A DNA stretch of 64,000 bases from Aphanomyces cochlioides (Eukaryota > Oomycota > Saprolegniomycetes > Saprolegniales > Verrucalvaceae), in contig JAHQRK010000029.1 in assembly GCA_019828595.1 (NCBI GenBank), forward strand, positions 434,001 through 498,000, in the 5' to 3' direction. Positions within the stretch are counted from its first letter, which is position 1, and the number at the start of each line of letters is the position of its first letter. Shown here in pieces: positions 41,340 to 52,974 of the stretch. Under the pieces are notes generated by a model that searched no databases, was not told the origin of the DNA, and worked only from the letters and a program-made list of their open reading frames with translations. The position numbers and the translations under genes were made by a program.

Positions 41340-42918
41340 AATCACAGCTAGGTATCCGTATTTGTCCTTCTGGTGTGCGATAGGGTCGTACTGCGGTCAA
41401 ATCGGTCAAATCATTTGGGCGGGTCGGATCTTGTTCTACAAGTTCGTGGGGCTGTTCAAGCGCTATGTCTTGGAGAGAAGTAATTTCCGTTACTCATGGC
41501 CACACGAAATCGTCGTCATTGAGGGGACAGGGATTGGATTGTATAATCTGAAGGGCTCGGACCGACGCAGGCAGTTGTTGAGCTCCTCGTCTGGACAGGA
41601 GGTCTGCCCATACATTGCCCTCACCACCAATATGATGGATTGTATAGTTGAATCCCATCATAACGAGTCCCCATCATTGACCTTTTTCGGCAGTATATCT
41701 TGCGACGTCGCGGTTGCATGAGTGCGGAACGTAAAGGAAAGTTGATTTGCGGTGTTCGGTGTACAACTTGAACTCACTTGGACGCAGAAGGAGGAAATCC
41801 ATCCTTTTACAGGTTTCCACAATGGAGAAGGCTTTCTTTTCAATGACTGGCCAGGCCATTTGAGAGCCTCAGAAGGAACCGCTCAGAAAGGTCAGTGGTT
41901 CGTGATCTTGAGAATGGACTGTCAAGCTGAGCTGGTCCATGGGGATCTGTGTGACTATGGCTCTCCAGAAGTATAAGCTGGCGTCTGGAAAACGCATATC
42001 ATATTGTTTTGACTCTTCGTGGGCCAACTTCACGGACGACGCCAGCTGCCGTTTGATGTCGATGTAGTTGTCCCGTTCTTCTATGGAAAAGTAATCCTGA
42101 CTTAGGGCAAAATTTTGAGATTCTTCTTTGTATTGCATCCTGACAGGGAATATACCCGCTGGAGGGCTGCCATGAGCAGCACTAGGCTTCAACTTCACAC
42201 CACCACGGGAGGCACGTTAACGGGGGGATCGCGGTCGATTTCGATTCAGAAAATATCTTCGTGCTTGCGGAGAAGGAGAGCGAGCTTTTTGTGTGCAATG
42301 CCGTCCATGCCACTTTTAGGACTTTTAGGGCGGTGGCGAGTTTCTCATCAAGAAATTTTCGAACTTGAATACTTTGGAGGTCAAGAGGCAGGAGTTGAGG
42401 AAGGCATAATAGATCGCCATCATGGACAAAGTCGTCTTGCCCATTTACTCGCAACGAGCCAACAAGTCGCTGCCCAGTAGTGGGGTCATATTCAGGCTCA
42501 AAGTCCCGCTTTATGTTTAGACCGGAGCAAACATCCAGTACAATATCGCTTCCCGCTACAAGGGCTTACGAATCGACATTGGGCTCCTTCGCTTCAGCAG
42601 CCCGCTTCTCATCATAGTACGCCCTGAGCAGCGACTTTGCTTTCGCTTCGTCTTACAGTTGTGGACATTTCCAAACATATCAGGGTTATTCCTTTTGAGG
42701 CAAGAATGAAAAGGCTTACCAGACTTCGTTTTAGCGTCCCGTTGACCACTCGCTGCGTTGGATTTTACCAGCCTCTTCTCGAAACGCGGCTTCTGGCCTT
42801 GTCGATCAAACTTTATCGTTGCCTCCGGCTTTGCATCGGGCCTCGCGTCGGTCTTGAATACATCTTCATACATGCACCATGTCTTCATGTAATCGATGCA
42901 AAAGTTGGCTCCGCGCAT
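41340..42918 (-). pseudogene. Ty3/gypsy remnant with the RT core deleted
   Basis: The minus strand shows gag-tail sequence with a degenerate zinc knuckle (GKPFHSCLKRNNPDM), then LLRAYYDEKRAAEAKEPN and the pre-RT segment DRDPPVNVPPVVVKLKPSA. The next recognisable part is already RNase H: LASSVKLAHEESKQYDMRF, EPLTFLSGSF, WPVIEKKAFSIVETCKRMD and GGEGNVWADLLSRRGA. About 200 residues of RT palm are therefore missing. Frames change repeatedly with several stops. Integrase would follow below 41340 but gives way to a foldback repeat. Confidence 0.7.
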
Positions 42919-43679
42919 GAACTTGTGTCAAGCGATACAGCTGTACGAGTTGTTTAAACTCGTCGGGATGGAATGGCATGTTAAAGTGCGAGCTTGCATG
43001 TCTCGCCTTGGCTTCCGTTACTTCCTCATATAGAGATGTGGGAAGTATGAACGTTGCAGTTCGCAAAAGGAGCTGTGGAGAATGTGAGGGGGGGCATTCG
43101 GAGAAACCGTTCAAAGGCTGAGTCCATCTGTTCGTCATTCGTCCAATCAAAAGACGGACCCGTAGCGAGCGATGGCTTCGTCAGCTTGATGAGCAGGATT
43201 GCCAGCGTCCATGCTCTCATCCGATTCATGCCTTGATATAGGCAGAGGAACCGATATTCTTTTGGTGCAGCCGACATGCGTGCAAACAACAGCGAGAGGA
43301 GAAATGAGACTGAGTAGGTGACAGCAGATCACTAAAAACGTCATTGAAGTGCTGTCGGGAGAGGGAGGGTAGCGTCCAGGCACGCTGCGGCTAAGTGAAC
43401 CGAGACTTTGGGGTGGCAAAAAGGAAACTGAGGTTAGAGAAGCTTCGGTATTCTACTTCTGGTCGGTCGCCCGTCGTGTATCGGGTTGAGGTGCGTCACC
43501 AACATGCATCTTTGAAGTGATCAGCTCGGCTCTGCGAGAAAGATAACAAAAAGGAGGCGATCGGAGCAGGTGACGGGACGAGAGTAAAGACAAGCGATAT
43601 GACTTATCGTGCAACAGCACTACATACCAAATGCCATGCAATTTTGCCCAACAGCAAATTTAGCTTGATAGGAACCGCT
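42919..43679. other. Intergenic, no gene recognised
   Basis: Short frames only. The right part approaches the Harbinger-type element. Confidence 0.35.
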
Positions 43680-43784
43680 GGAATCATTGAGGCACCCAAG
43701 ATGAGCCCCGTGATGACGAGCAAGGAGTGTTACCTTCAAAGGAGTGTTACCTTCAAATTTGCTGGGGGTCGTAAGGCCGAGGTT

Positions 43785-44590
43785 ATGGCTAAACGTCCAA
43801 AGAAGACGAATGCCAAGTCGGCCGACAGGACGGGTCTTTGGTGCGACGACAGCATCGCAAAATTGTTTCAGCTGCGCTATAAGTCTGACTTGGCCTCTCG
43901 GTTCAACTCAAAGAACAATGCAGACAAAAAGGTTGCCTATATAATGTTGACTGCCGAGCTGAGTCTATCGATGACGAAAGAATTTAGTGTTGCTCAAGTA
44001 CAAGATAAGGAAGTGCACGCTATCACATGTCAATTGATCTTACTGCATAGTTTCAAAAACTAAAAACTGCGTGGTCTTCTTCAAATCCTACGCTTCCAAT
44101 TCCAACTGGCAATCTTCCAAAGCAGCCTCCACCGCAACATTTTGACTTAATGATGGAATATTGGGGATCCAAAGTTGGATATCAAAGAAAAGTGTTGATG
44201 TCGACCGATGATTGTAGTGATGACGATGTTAATGCATTAAATTTTATATGCTATGTAATTGTAGTCTAAACGTCAAATAGGACATTCTGATAGAAAAATG
44301 ACTACATGCGACTCAATTAAAGTTGAAAAGAAAGAGATTGTCATTGAGAGCGATGAAGATCGCCCACAGAAGCGCAAGAAAAAGAACCAACAACAAGCCA
44401 AGCTAAAGAACAGTAGTGAAGCTCTTGAAGCGGGCTTCAATGCCATCAAAGACGGACTTGTATTCTTGGGCTCATCACTGGCTGCAACACAAGCCCCAAC
44501 GGAGCTAAAAACTGGAGGGACAATGGACGATGTCTTGAGCGCGATTACAAAGTAGAACGAAACATTGACAAAGCTGTTGGGCCATTTGGT
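43785..44590 (+). pseudogene. Harbinger SANT/Myb-like DNA-binding protein
   Basis: The likely start is MAKRPKKTNAKSADRTGLWC. DDSIAKLFQLRYKSDLASRF and NSKNNADKKVAYIMLTAELS then form a SANT/Myb-like domain. A GT-AG intron of 38 nt (44013-44050) fits: the joined sequence reads QVQDKE, then FQKLKTAWSSSNPTLPIPTG. Later the frame at 44298 onward is acidic then basic (VIESDEDRPQKRKKKNQQQ) and ends after one stop at DVLSAITK. The junction between 44270 and 44298 was not resolved, perhaps another short intron. In PIF/Harbinger elements this protein brings transposase to DNA and to the nucleus. Confidence 0.6.
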
Positions 44591-44640
44591 CGGAGCTCAC
44601 AACGAAGGAAAGTAGAAAAGAATATTAATTGCATAATGAT

Positions 44641-44936
44641 TTAATAGACTAGTCGAGCTATTGCATTTCGTTTATTGCGAGCGGCCTTTCGTAAAAATGG
44701 ATTAGTTTCAGAGTCATCTTCATCTTGAGGTTGAAAGTAGATGTTGCGATCGTGCTGATGACTAGGTATGTCAAACAAAACATCATCAAACTGAATGAAC
44801 ATGTCGTGTAGTATGAAGCAGGACATGACGATTGATACTGTTTGATCCAGAGACTTCTCATTCATGACCGACTTCAGTACTCGAAATCGCATTTTCAATC
44901 GACCAAAGGCACATTCTACAGACATTCGAGTGCTAG
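44641..44936 (-). pseudogene. PIF/Harbinger transposase, C-terminal fragment
   Basis: The minus strand reads MSVECAFGRLKMRFRVLKS and CFILHDMFIQFDD, the conserved end of DDE_4-type transposases, where the final catalytic Glu lies in VECAFGRLK. The tail is polar (EDDSETNPFLRKAARNKRN). Everything upstream is lost at the 5' LTR starting at 44937. Confidence 0.75.
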
Positions 44937-45260
44937 TGTGGCGTCAACTGTCACATGACGGTTGGTCGTCTAAAGTCCGACCAACTGGCTAATCTACGAC
45001 TCCTGTTCAACTGCCTCGACCAAGCCGAGCTTACCGTCTAGTGCTATGGAAATCCTGGTCCGATTGGAAAGCCCTGGACGGACTTGGATTCATACCTTCT
45101 CGCTCGGATTATCTGTCACTCGGATTGGTGTCCTTACACTCGGATCTTGCCCGACGACAATCCGGTACCCCTTTCTTCTTTCTGATTGGCGGTTCTCCGA
45201 TTAGTAATGTCGCGCGTCGAACCCGCCTCCCATCACGTTTCATCTTCCTCTATTAATACC
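44937..45260 (+). repeat. 5' LTR (right boundary uncertain)
   Basis: Starts TGTGGCGTCAACTGTC and includes repeated CTCGGATT words. It matches the 3' copy up to GGCGGTTCTCCGATTA (about 45204), where that copy is broken, so the true end lies further right, before the first ORF. Confidence 0.7.
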
Positions 45261-45500
45261 CCTTAGTTTACTGCATATGTAGCTCTAGCTAGCCTTTCTA
45301 ACCACACAATCGTTTTTACCTTGAATCTTCCGAACGGTTGGTCCGTCGGTCGTCGCTGAATCACCCCGTTCAGCTTCGCCCAACGTCAAACGTCGCTAGT
45401 TCGCCGCTTGAGCTCGTATCTCAAGGAAACCGGCGGAAACAACACATTTCACGCCACATTAGAGAAGCAGGGTACGGCACAAGCCTGCTGGACTGCGACA

Positions 45501-47841
45501 ATGGAAGATAATTCGCCCGAGAAACCGACCGAGACACCTTCTATGAGGGCGTCAAGGAAGTCTGTGGCCGCATCTCCATCGACACGAAGATCCTTACGGC
45601 CGAAGGGAGACCCACCTGAGTACGGTCTCTATGAGAAGCCTGCAAGGAACGCTAATCTCGCACATCTGCCTCAACTGGAGATCGAAGACAAGGATTCTGC
45701 AACCTCTGTTGTCAGCTCACTCGGATCGTCGACGAGTAAACGAGAAGCTGAAGATGACCCAGACCTGTCACCTCAATCACAAGTTCCCACGAAGATGCCG
45801 GTAATCGAAAGTCCTCCTCAAGAAGATCCGTCCGTCATAGTGATTGATGACACAGACTCGGAAGAAGAAAAATCTGGTCAGCCGGAAACAAGTCCTCTAC
45901 ATGAAAGTGAGCAGGAACAAGAAACGAAGAACCAATCCGACGAAGCACCTATACGAAGGACCATGCCTGAGCCCCGTATCGAGCATGCTGAAGACGAACT
46001 TCCGATGATACCTGCAGACCAGGCGAAAATCCTGGCCAGATTTTCTGAAATCCGTGATGAGCTGGTTCGACAGATTTCTCAACAAGTTTTGGAAAGTGCC
46101 GTTGAGATACATCGACAAGGCTACGAGAGTTTTCTCTTGCAACAACAACTGGACCAGTCGGCTGAATACCGACGCTATGCCGAGCAATTGGAATCCGAGC
46201 GGGACTTTCTGCGCATGGAAAACCAACAAAATCATGCTCTCATTTGACAAGTCTTGGAACAATGTCGAACAAACGAGGAGGCTCGTTTGCTACTTTCGCT
46301 GCTGCCATGTCTCACCTGCAAAAATTGTTTGACGACCGCCTACGAGCATGGACTAATTCCATCCGCGAAGCCTACGAACTTCAATTGGTTGAACGAGAAA
46401 AATCCATTCTTTGGGCGAACGCCTTCTTCACTGAATCTCCCGAATTTCAGTCTGCTGTTCAAGCCGCCGTCATGGCGGAAAGACAAGCCTTACAAGACCA
46501 GCTAACAGTTGTTCGGGGAGAATCTGAAGTGGTTAACCAAAGCTCTGGCCGTAACCCAAAGAATAGTGACTCAGTCCAAGTCCGAGTCAGACTTTTTGGA
46601 AAGGAAAATTTGTGATCTCGAAGAGAAGATATCCTCGACCGAACTAGAGAAGGAAGATGCGATCAGTTCTCTGACTTCGTCCTTACATGCTCAAAGGGCC
46701 GAACACGAATCCGAGTTAGTCCGAATCCGTGCCGAATATGAACTCTTCATCCAGACTTCGCTGGCGAAGCCCGACCCCGATTTCCTTCGACTCGTTCAAG
46801 AAAATGAATTCCTCTATGCGGAACGGGAGAACCTACTCCAAATGAAAACCGACTGGGAGTCGGAACATGGAAGAGAGTTTCAAGATCGCTGAAGCAAGCA
46901 TTACGGAACTACAAACAGAAATGGAGGAACTCAAAACTCAGCACGAAGACGCAGTGAGTCGGATCCATGCAGCCCAGTCGGCCGAGCGAAGACAAGATGC
47001 TATGGACGTGTCTGCACTCAAATCGAGGGACCAGATATTGAGCAGTCAAGTCGAACGGTTGTCGAAAGACTTGACGAAATATAAGAACATCTCCGAGCAA
47101 TCCGAGATGAAAATTACTCAGCTCCAACTTACCATACGTTCCAAAGAAGACTTGATCCGAGCTCAGGAAACAAATCTGAAGCTCCGCAGTAGCTCGAAGA
47201 ACCCGAACCTTGCAAATTGTCAAGTCTGTCCCGGATTGAAGTCCAAGCTAGAAGATTCTGAAATCCGAATCCAGACTTTGATACGAGGCCACGCCCAAGA
47301 GTTATTAGAGCGGGGGACCCACGTCGAACATGAATGGAAGGAACAGTGTCTCAAATTGGAGGCCGTATCGTCCGGCGCACTCCAGGAAGTCGAAAATTCC
47401 CACCTGAAGCTGAATCAAGCTGATGAGGAAATCAAAGAGTTGAGTTCGGCGGTCCGTGGCCTGAAAGCCCAAATAAACGACAAGGATGCTTTGTACCGAC
47501 AATTGAATGGCCGATACGAGCTGCTATCAACGACGTTTAAAGCAATCGAGGATGAAAGCACGGACATGCGCTCCCAACTGGATGAAGCGCTACAACAACT
47601 TGCGGACGCTAAAGAGCAAGCGGATATCGCAATCGAGGCTCGAGAAAGTTTGACTGCCAAATACGAAGGTCAGATAATGCAGTTGCGACATCAATTGCAA
47701 GTCCGGCTCCATGAGACCTGGACAGACCACCGACCCAGATCCATGTACAGCTGTACTCCTCTATGGCTTCGACACAATCGACTTCTGCTCTCTATCCCGG
47801 ATATCCGAGTCGTCAATTTGAGACCGGCCGATTCGATTTGA
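45501..47841 (+). pseudogene. Sense ORF1: long coiled-coil protein, frameshifted
   Basis: The likely start is MEDNSPEKPTETPSMRASRK. The N-terminal part is acidic and disordered (VIVIDDTDSEEEKSGQPE). From about 46010 the protein is nearly all heptad-like helix: LARFSEIRDELVRQISQQV, then KICDLEEKISSTELEKEDA, then DQILSSQVERLSKDLTKYK and KLEAVSSGALQEVENSHLK. A TGA at 46245 and frame changes near 46290, 46560, 46870 and 47700 split it. Not recognised as a known family. Its place before gag in an LTR element parallels the extra ORF1 of some plant gypsy elements, but that is only positional. Confidence 0.6.
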
Positions 47842-49559
47842 AGCCGCTGACACACCAAAATTTGACCCCTGGTAAGAAGATCCCGATGAAGGCTGAAATT
47901 CCTCGGATGTCCGACGTCCCCGTTTACATGGCTAACACTGAACACGAGACTCAGAGGTCTCACGTCACTCCGACTTGGTTCAGTAATCCGCTGCCCGGGA
48001 CAAATCCGACACAGACTGGGGTCGGTCAGACCCGGACTCACCCTCATGATCCGACTCGAACTCAATATTCTACCCCGACTCGGGCGGCGGCTGGCCAACC
48101 CGGATCACAACCTACCGATCCGACCCGGACCAGACACGGTTTTAGAGACCGATATCCGCCTAGTGACCCGGGAGGGGATGGCTCCGACGGCCCAGACGGC
48201 GGAGACGCCGCCGTAAGAGACGCGAGGGGTGTTCCCCTAGATGCTCGACCGCCCAGCTATCGGCCCCGTGGGAGGATTTCCTTTTCGGATGTCCTGAAGT
48301 TGGCCCCGAAGCTAACTAGCTCTGCAGTGCAAGACCAGATCGAGCATTTTCTCACCCGGATTCAAGACTTCAAACAGCTCCATGACATACCCGACTACGA
48401 AATCCTAGAGGCTGTGGACAGACGGATCACCGAGTCGAACCACCCCAAGATCTAAATATGGTGGGCGCAGAAGAACAAGAAATCTCCTTTCAAGTCATGG
48501 GGGCAGGCCCGGACGGCTCTGCAACAGACTTTCGTCGATAAGGCCCAGCTTACGACCGTCAAGGTGTTCTCGGAACGAGGACGACAACAACGCGACGAGT
48601 CCTTGCGAGAATATGCTACTCGTCTGCATGAGGCGGCTCAAGAAGCCCTCATTCCGGACGTGACCGCTGTCAACTTCTTCCTTTCTGGAGTCTACGATTC
48701 GTCCCGCGTTTCGAGTTTGCAGAACGCAGAGAATCCTCCCGAGACTCTGGACGCTTGCATCAACTATCTGCGTAAAAGGGATATCGACGACGAAATCACT
48801 CCTGAGAAAGAAGAACGATCCCGATCGGCTTCGCCCAAATCTGCCAGAATGCTTGCCCGGAGTCCGATCTCCGCGAAATCCGAGTCCGTGGGTTGGGAGG
48901 GTCCGATAGCTGAACTGAGACGCGAGAATCAACTTATGGAGGCCCGAATGATGCAGAAAATTCCAACTGTGGTTGCGAGCCTGATGACTACGACTCAGAC
49001 TAACTCTCAGGCTCCTTCGTCCGGTGGCTCGAATTCTGGTTCTTCTCTCAGCTCACCTAATGAGCCTCGGCTGAAAATCCGAATGGATGACGATGTGCTA
49101 ACCGTCAACAACGGTGTCGTATGTGGTCGATGTCTCACACTTGGTCATTCAAGAGAGAAATGTTATTGCGCGAATATGACCTGCACCAGGTGCCGCCTGT
49201 ATGGACACGTAGCCCGAGAAGCTCGTTACCCGGTCGACGTGGATCGCAAAACAATCAGGGATCTCAAAACCGCCCAGGAAGCTCAAACAGAAGTAACGGG
49301 AACTCATCGACGGTTGTGCGTGAGAATTCAGCTAGTTCCCACCAGCAAGCCTGAGAAAAGAGGGACAAGATCCCGGCCGAAGGAAGCGGTCCAGACCTTG
49401 TCAAACCTCCCGACCCTGACAAAGCTTTCTCATCCAGTACCTTATCCAGACCTTTACCCCCTTTTCCTGATCCTGACTCCCACTCTGCCCTTCGTGATCC
49501 GAACTCGGATCATATTGTTACACCGATTACCCATATTTTTCCCTCTGGGATGTCTATGA
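47763..49559 (+). pseudogene. Sense ORF2: gag with CCHC zinc knuckles
   Basis: ATG at 47763 (MASTQSTSALYPGYPSRQF) opens a Pro/Thr-rich N-terminus, then a helical capsid-like part (SSAVQDQIEHFLTRIQDFK, QRDESLREYATRLHEAAQE, DACINYLRKRDIDDEI). One in-frame TAA occurs at 48454-48456. Near the end two zinc knuckles follow each other: CGRCLTLGHSREKC (CX2CX4HX4C) and CTRCRLYGHVAREA, where the last Cys is Ala. This is a retrotransposon gag that would package element RNA in cytoplasmic particles. The stop at 49557-49559 overlaps the ATG of the next ORF. Confidence 0.75.
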
Positions 49560-50524
49560 AGTTGGACGATGTCGTCCCCCCTACCCATCATGCCATCGAT
49601 CCGCCTCTGGATCCGACGAAGAGAAACCAACCGGATTCAATAAATCCGTGTACGACCATACCCAACTCGGATTCTATAAATCCGAGTTTGACCCTACCGA
49701 CAGTACCCGGCTCCAAGCCGAAGACAGATTCAGATTCGAATCTTGTGAGACGAACCCCGACGGATTTTAAAAATCCACCCTCTGACTACACCAAGCGTTA
49801 CCAAAATCACGCGGATCGTGATGTACTAACCCCGAGACCCACGTGGGATAAATCGGGCTTGTCCTCTCCCTCGTTTGTGAAAACCAAACCCCTCATTGAA
49901 CCACCGGTTGTATTTGTATCGAAGTTATCAGAGTCATTGTGTGACTCATCTACCGAACAACCGTGTGATGTTGCACCTCCGTTACCCGAGCCGATCACGA
50001 GTGGTGATCGTCTCTTGACTTTTGAATACGAAACGGACGATGCAAGTACCCCTTTCGACTTACCCCCATTAGAACCCTTGTCCGACGAAGAATTAGACAA
50101 CGAATCTGGGTCTGACGAACTTGAAACCAAACCGACGGAAATCCACCAGAAATCCTCTCTTCACTCGGAGGCCTCCTCCGTAGACCAACTTGTGACTAAC
50201 CCTCTGAATGGGCCCGACCAACCTGACTTGTCGAGTGCTCCAGATCTGACCCCTAATTCATTACGGAGCAATGAGATTCCTGCTCCCGTGTTTACTCCCG
50301 CTCAACTTGAAGCCATTGTTACTGGTGATTTTGTTGGCATCCCGGAATCTGTCGCTGATATTGAAGACAGAATGATGCCTATTTTCTCAGCGGATATTGA
50401 AAGTCAGATCAGGAAGATTCGATCCCGACGTAAGGATTCTGCTCACACGGACTTGGTGACAGCCATAACGCCATGCTATCCATTCAAATCAAGTCCAAGT
50501 CGCTTTTGTCTTTCTTTCATTTGA
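49550..50524 (+). CDS. Sense ORF3: acidic proline-rich protein of the LTR element
   Basis: Open for 324 codons from MSMKLDDVVPPTHHAIDPP. Its ATG overlaps the gag stop by 10 bases in another frame, the arrangement often used for a gag-pol shift or reinitiation. The content is Pro, Ser, Thr, Asp and Glu (SDEELDNESGSDELETKP), ending with a more structured part FTPAQLEAIVTGDFVGIPES and SQIRKIRSRRKDSAH. No protease, RT or integrase motif is present. It occupies the place of pol. Function unknown. Confidence 0.5.
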   Translation: MSMKLDDVVPPTHHAIDPPLDPTKRNQPDSINPCTTIPNSDSINPSLTLPTVPGSKPKTDSDSNLVRRTPTDFKNPPSDYTKRYQNHADRDVLTPRPTWDKSGLSSPSFVKTKPLIEPPVVFVSKLSESLCDSSTEQPCDVAPPLPEPITSGDRLLTFEYETDDASTPFDLPPLEPLSDEELDNESGSDELETKPTEIHQKSSLHSEASSVDQLVTNPLNGPDQPDLSSAPDLTPNSLRSNEIPAPVFTPAQLEAIVTGDFVGIPESVADIEDRMMPIFSADIESQIRKIRSRRKDSAHTDLVTAITPCYPFKSSPSRFCLSFI

Positions 50525-50752
50525 TTGTCTGTGACGCGCAACTCCCTTTGGAGTACGACTTTGGCGAAAATTGTGAAATCATGCATCCGAATCTGGTCCG
50601 ACTCGGGACACTCGGACGTGGATTTTTGTTGTTGTCTAACTTAGACTCTGTTGTGGAAAGTCGAACTCTGATTGAACCTTTCACCCGAACTCGGATTTTC
50701 AAACAAAAGACTTATACGAAATTATGAAGACTCAGTCGAGCAATGGAAACTC

Positions 50753-52823
50753 TCAAGCAGTTTCTTCGTACTCGCTTTCGGCGCCGGACGCTTCTTTCCC
50801 TTGGTCAGCACCGTCTTCATCGCTGCCAGACTCTTCGATTCGACTGACGTCCGGCTGGACTTCCCAGAAGCTGGTGTCGGAGACTCCGTCCCAGAAATAA
50901 CTGGTATGGGGATAAAATCTTTTCCCAAACCACTGCTCAGGCGTATCCGGCTCGGATTTGGGGCGCACGGTCACAAACGGCAACATGGTGTCTGGTTTGT
51001 AAGCGTATCCTGGCTCGTCGACATAATCAGCGGCGACCTTGCAGAGGAACTCAATGGCTTCCTTGGTTATATTGACATGGCCTGCCAGATCCGCCTTGTC
51101 GAATTTGCCATAAACTTCCGGAGCGGATTCGAAAATCCGTTTGGCCACGACTTGGGACTGATTTTCCCGGCGTCTTGTTTCGGAGAAGAGCAAAGGTCGA
51201 TGCTAGCGGACACGACCAAGATTTCAGAGGTACTTGAGGCCAAAACTTGGTGCTTTGTGACATCAGATAATTGACCGCGACTTCGCGGGACAACTGCTTG
51301 CCCATCATCAGGAGATTGATCGGGTTCTTGAAAATCTGAGGCCAAGCTGGATGCGGGTGGCAGAGGAATCGGATTAAGTCTTCCTTGAAATCCGAGTGGT
51401 TGATCAAGATATACAACTCTGCAACGAGTCTTGTCAGACGGTACACCAATCGCTCCCAGGCCTTTGTGTCCGTCTTCGCCGACGTCATAAACATCCGAGT
51501 CCAAACGTCTTCCGCACTTTGCTGCCAAAAATCCGTCAACGCCTCGTTGAATTTCGCTACGGATGCAGCGTGTCGAGGATGGCTGGGGCGAGAATCCGGG
51601 ATGTTGGGGAGAAATGAACCGGTCGCTGACAAATATCGTCGCCATGGCTTCGTCCGGTAGACGTCGGCATATACGTCTCGGATTTCACGAATCAACTTGC
51701 CCGTATCGCCTGGCTGCACGAGAGCTTCCTCATCCGTGTCGGATCCGAGCATATCCTTGATGGATAGAGTACTCGGCGGGGTTTTCTTCGGAGACGCGTC
51801 CTTGCGAGAACGTTTCGTCGAGTCCGACGCCGATTCGCACCCTGAGCGCTTCTTTGAAATGTCGGAAACCTTCGCCTTCAAAACCGGATTTCCCCTTCGG
51901 GTTTGGTTTACGCGCGGATTCGGCTCTGTCGGAAGCTCGCTTCGCCGGTCGGGAACCAATCCCAAAGTCCAACTCGGATTCGTCAAAATCCGTTGAATCA
52001 GGCTTTTTCTTGCCGCCGTCGGACTTGGGTGGTGTCGATTTGGACTTTTGGGGGGCGGGGCCTTTACGGTTGACTTGGCGCCAGATTTGGACGAATCCGT
52101 CGCGCGAGCTGGCGTGCTGCTTGATGGGGGGTCTTTCCCGGTCGAAGGATCCTTGGAGCCTGAATCCTTGTCGGGATCTGGTTGCTTCGACGGGGGTTCT
52201 GGCAAAGCGAACTGTCGGGGAACTCCGCTCGGATTTCCGGGGCAAACAGTAAAACCGTCCGACGACTCGAAATCCGACTTCGCGCTGCTGTTTTCCAAGA
52301 TCTTCTCGTCGTGCATCCACTACCTCAAAGCAGAATCGGCGGCAGAACTGTAGCTCACGGAGTGGTTTCTCAACATCCAATTCAAAAACCGGTGCCCCAA
52401 GGTCATCTTTTCGCGCTCCCACCCGGATTTCTGGGCCCTCAAGTTGTCGCGCTTGGACATGTAACGCTCCATGCGGGTCCGAATCCGGTCGCTCTCTTGG
52501 CATTCCTTCTCGAGCTCGTGGACTTGCTTTTGGAGATCTTTCTTCTCGGTTGTCAGCGTGTCGATCTTCGTTTTCATTGTCGTATGAACGCTGGACAGCT
52601 CCGAGACCTGCTTCTTGAGTCCTTCGAGATCGAGCTTCATGGCGTCGTAGTCTTTGCGCTGCACGACGCTGTCGTCCTTTTCCCGCTCGGCCAGGAACAC
52701 AGCCAAATTCTCAAGATCCCGCTGGATAGGACACAGGAGCTTGGACAGAGATCCCATTCTCTTGACCGCGTCTTTGACCAAGTCGGCTGGCGCGCGCTGT
52801 TGAGTCTCCAACATTTTGCACAA
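50753..52823 (-). pseudogene. Antisense gene of the LTR element, coiled-coil N-terminus
   Basis: Minus-strand protein of roughly 680 codons. It starts MCKMLETQQRAPADLVKDAV and has a strong coiled coil (LEGLKKQVSELSSVHTTMK, LTTEKKDLQKQVHELEKEC). An in-frame TAG (52320-52322) follows, then a Lys/Ser/Pro-rich disordered part with nuclear-signal-like KRSGCESASDSTKRSRK and a helical globular part (FNEALTDFWQQSAEDVWTRM, LVAELYILINHSDFKEDLI). After a frameshift near 51185 it ends with KEAIEFLCKVAADYVDEPG and an acidic tail SRIEESGSDEDGADQGKEA. Plus-strand frames overlapping it look like shadows, being hydrophobic and unlike any family. Antisense extra ORFs between the coding region and 3' LTR are known in some plant gypsy elements. 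No homologue is recognised. Confidence 0.6.
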
Positions 52824-52974
52824 TGCCCAGGTTCACACTTCGTGTCCTCCCTGTCGCTTGGCGAACGAACTGGCTATTCCTGGTCCTATCCGAGCAACCG
52901 CAAATCGGCCTAGTTCGGCTTCAAATCGGGCCTTTTTGAGTCAAATCAGGAGCTTTGACATTTAGTCTGGGGGA

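Larger units (their letters stand above)
43680..44936. mobile_element. PIF/Harbinger-type element, two convergent genes, truncated
   Basis: A plus-strand SANT/Myb-like gene (43785-44590) faces a minus-strand transposase fragment (44641-44936), the standard PIF/Harbinger layout. The right side is cut by insertion of the LTR element at 44937. A repeat of its left flank occurs at 26301-26400. Terminal inverted repeats were not found. Confidence 0.65.

Noticed and set aside
13078..52322. Stop-codon recoding, because many transposon genes have only one or two in-frame stops
   Set aside because: All three stop codons are involved, frameshifts accompany them, and open genes end at normal stops; ordinary decay explains it.
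51854..52913. Plus-strand frames of 132 and 243 codons in the LTR element
   Set aside because: The minus strand has a convincing coiled coil and charged protein here; the plus frames are hydrophobic, Leu/Val-rich mirror images of it.
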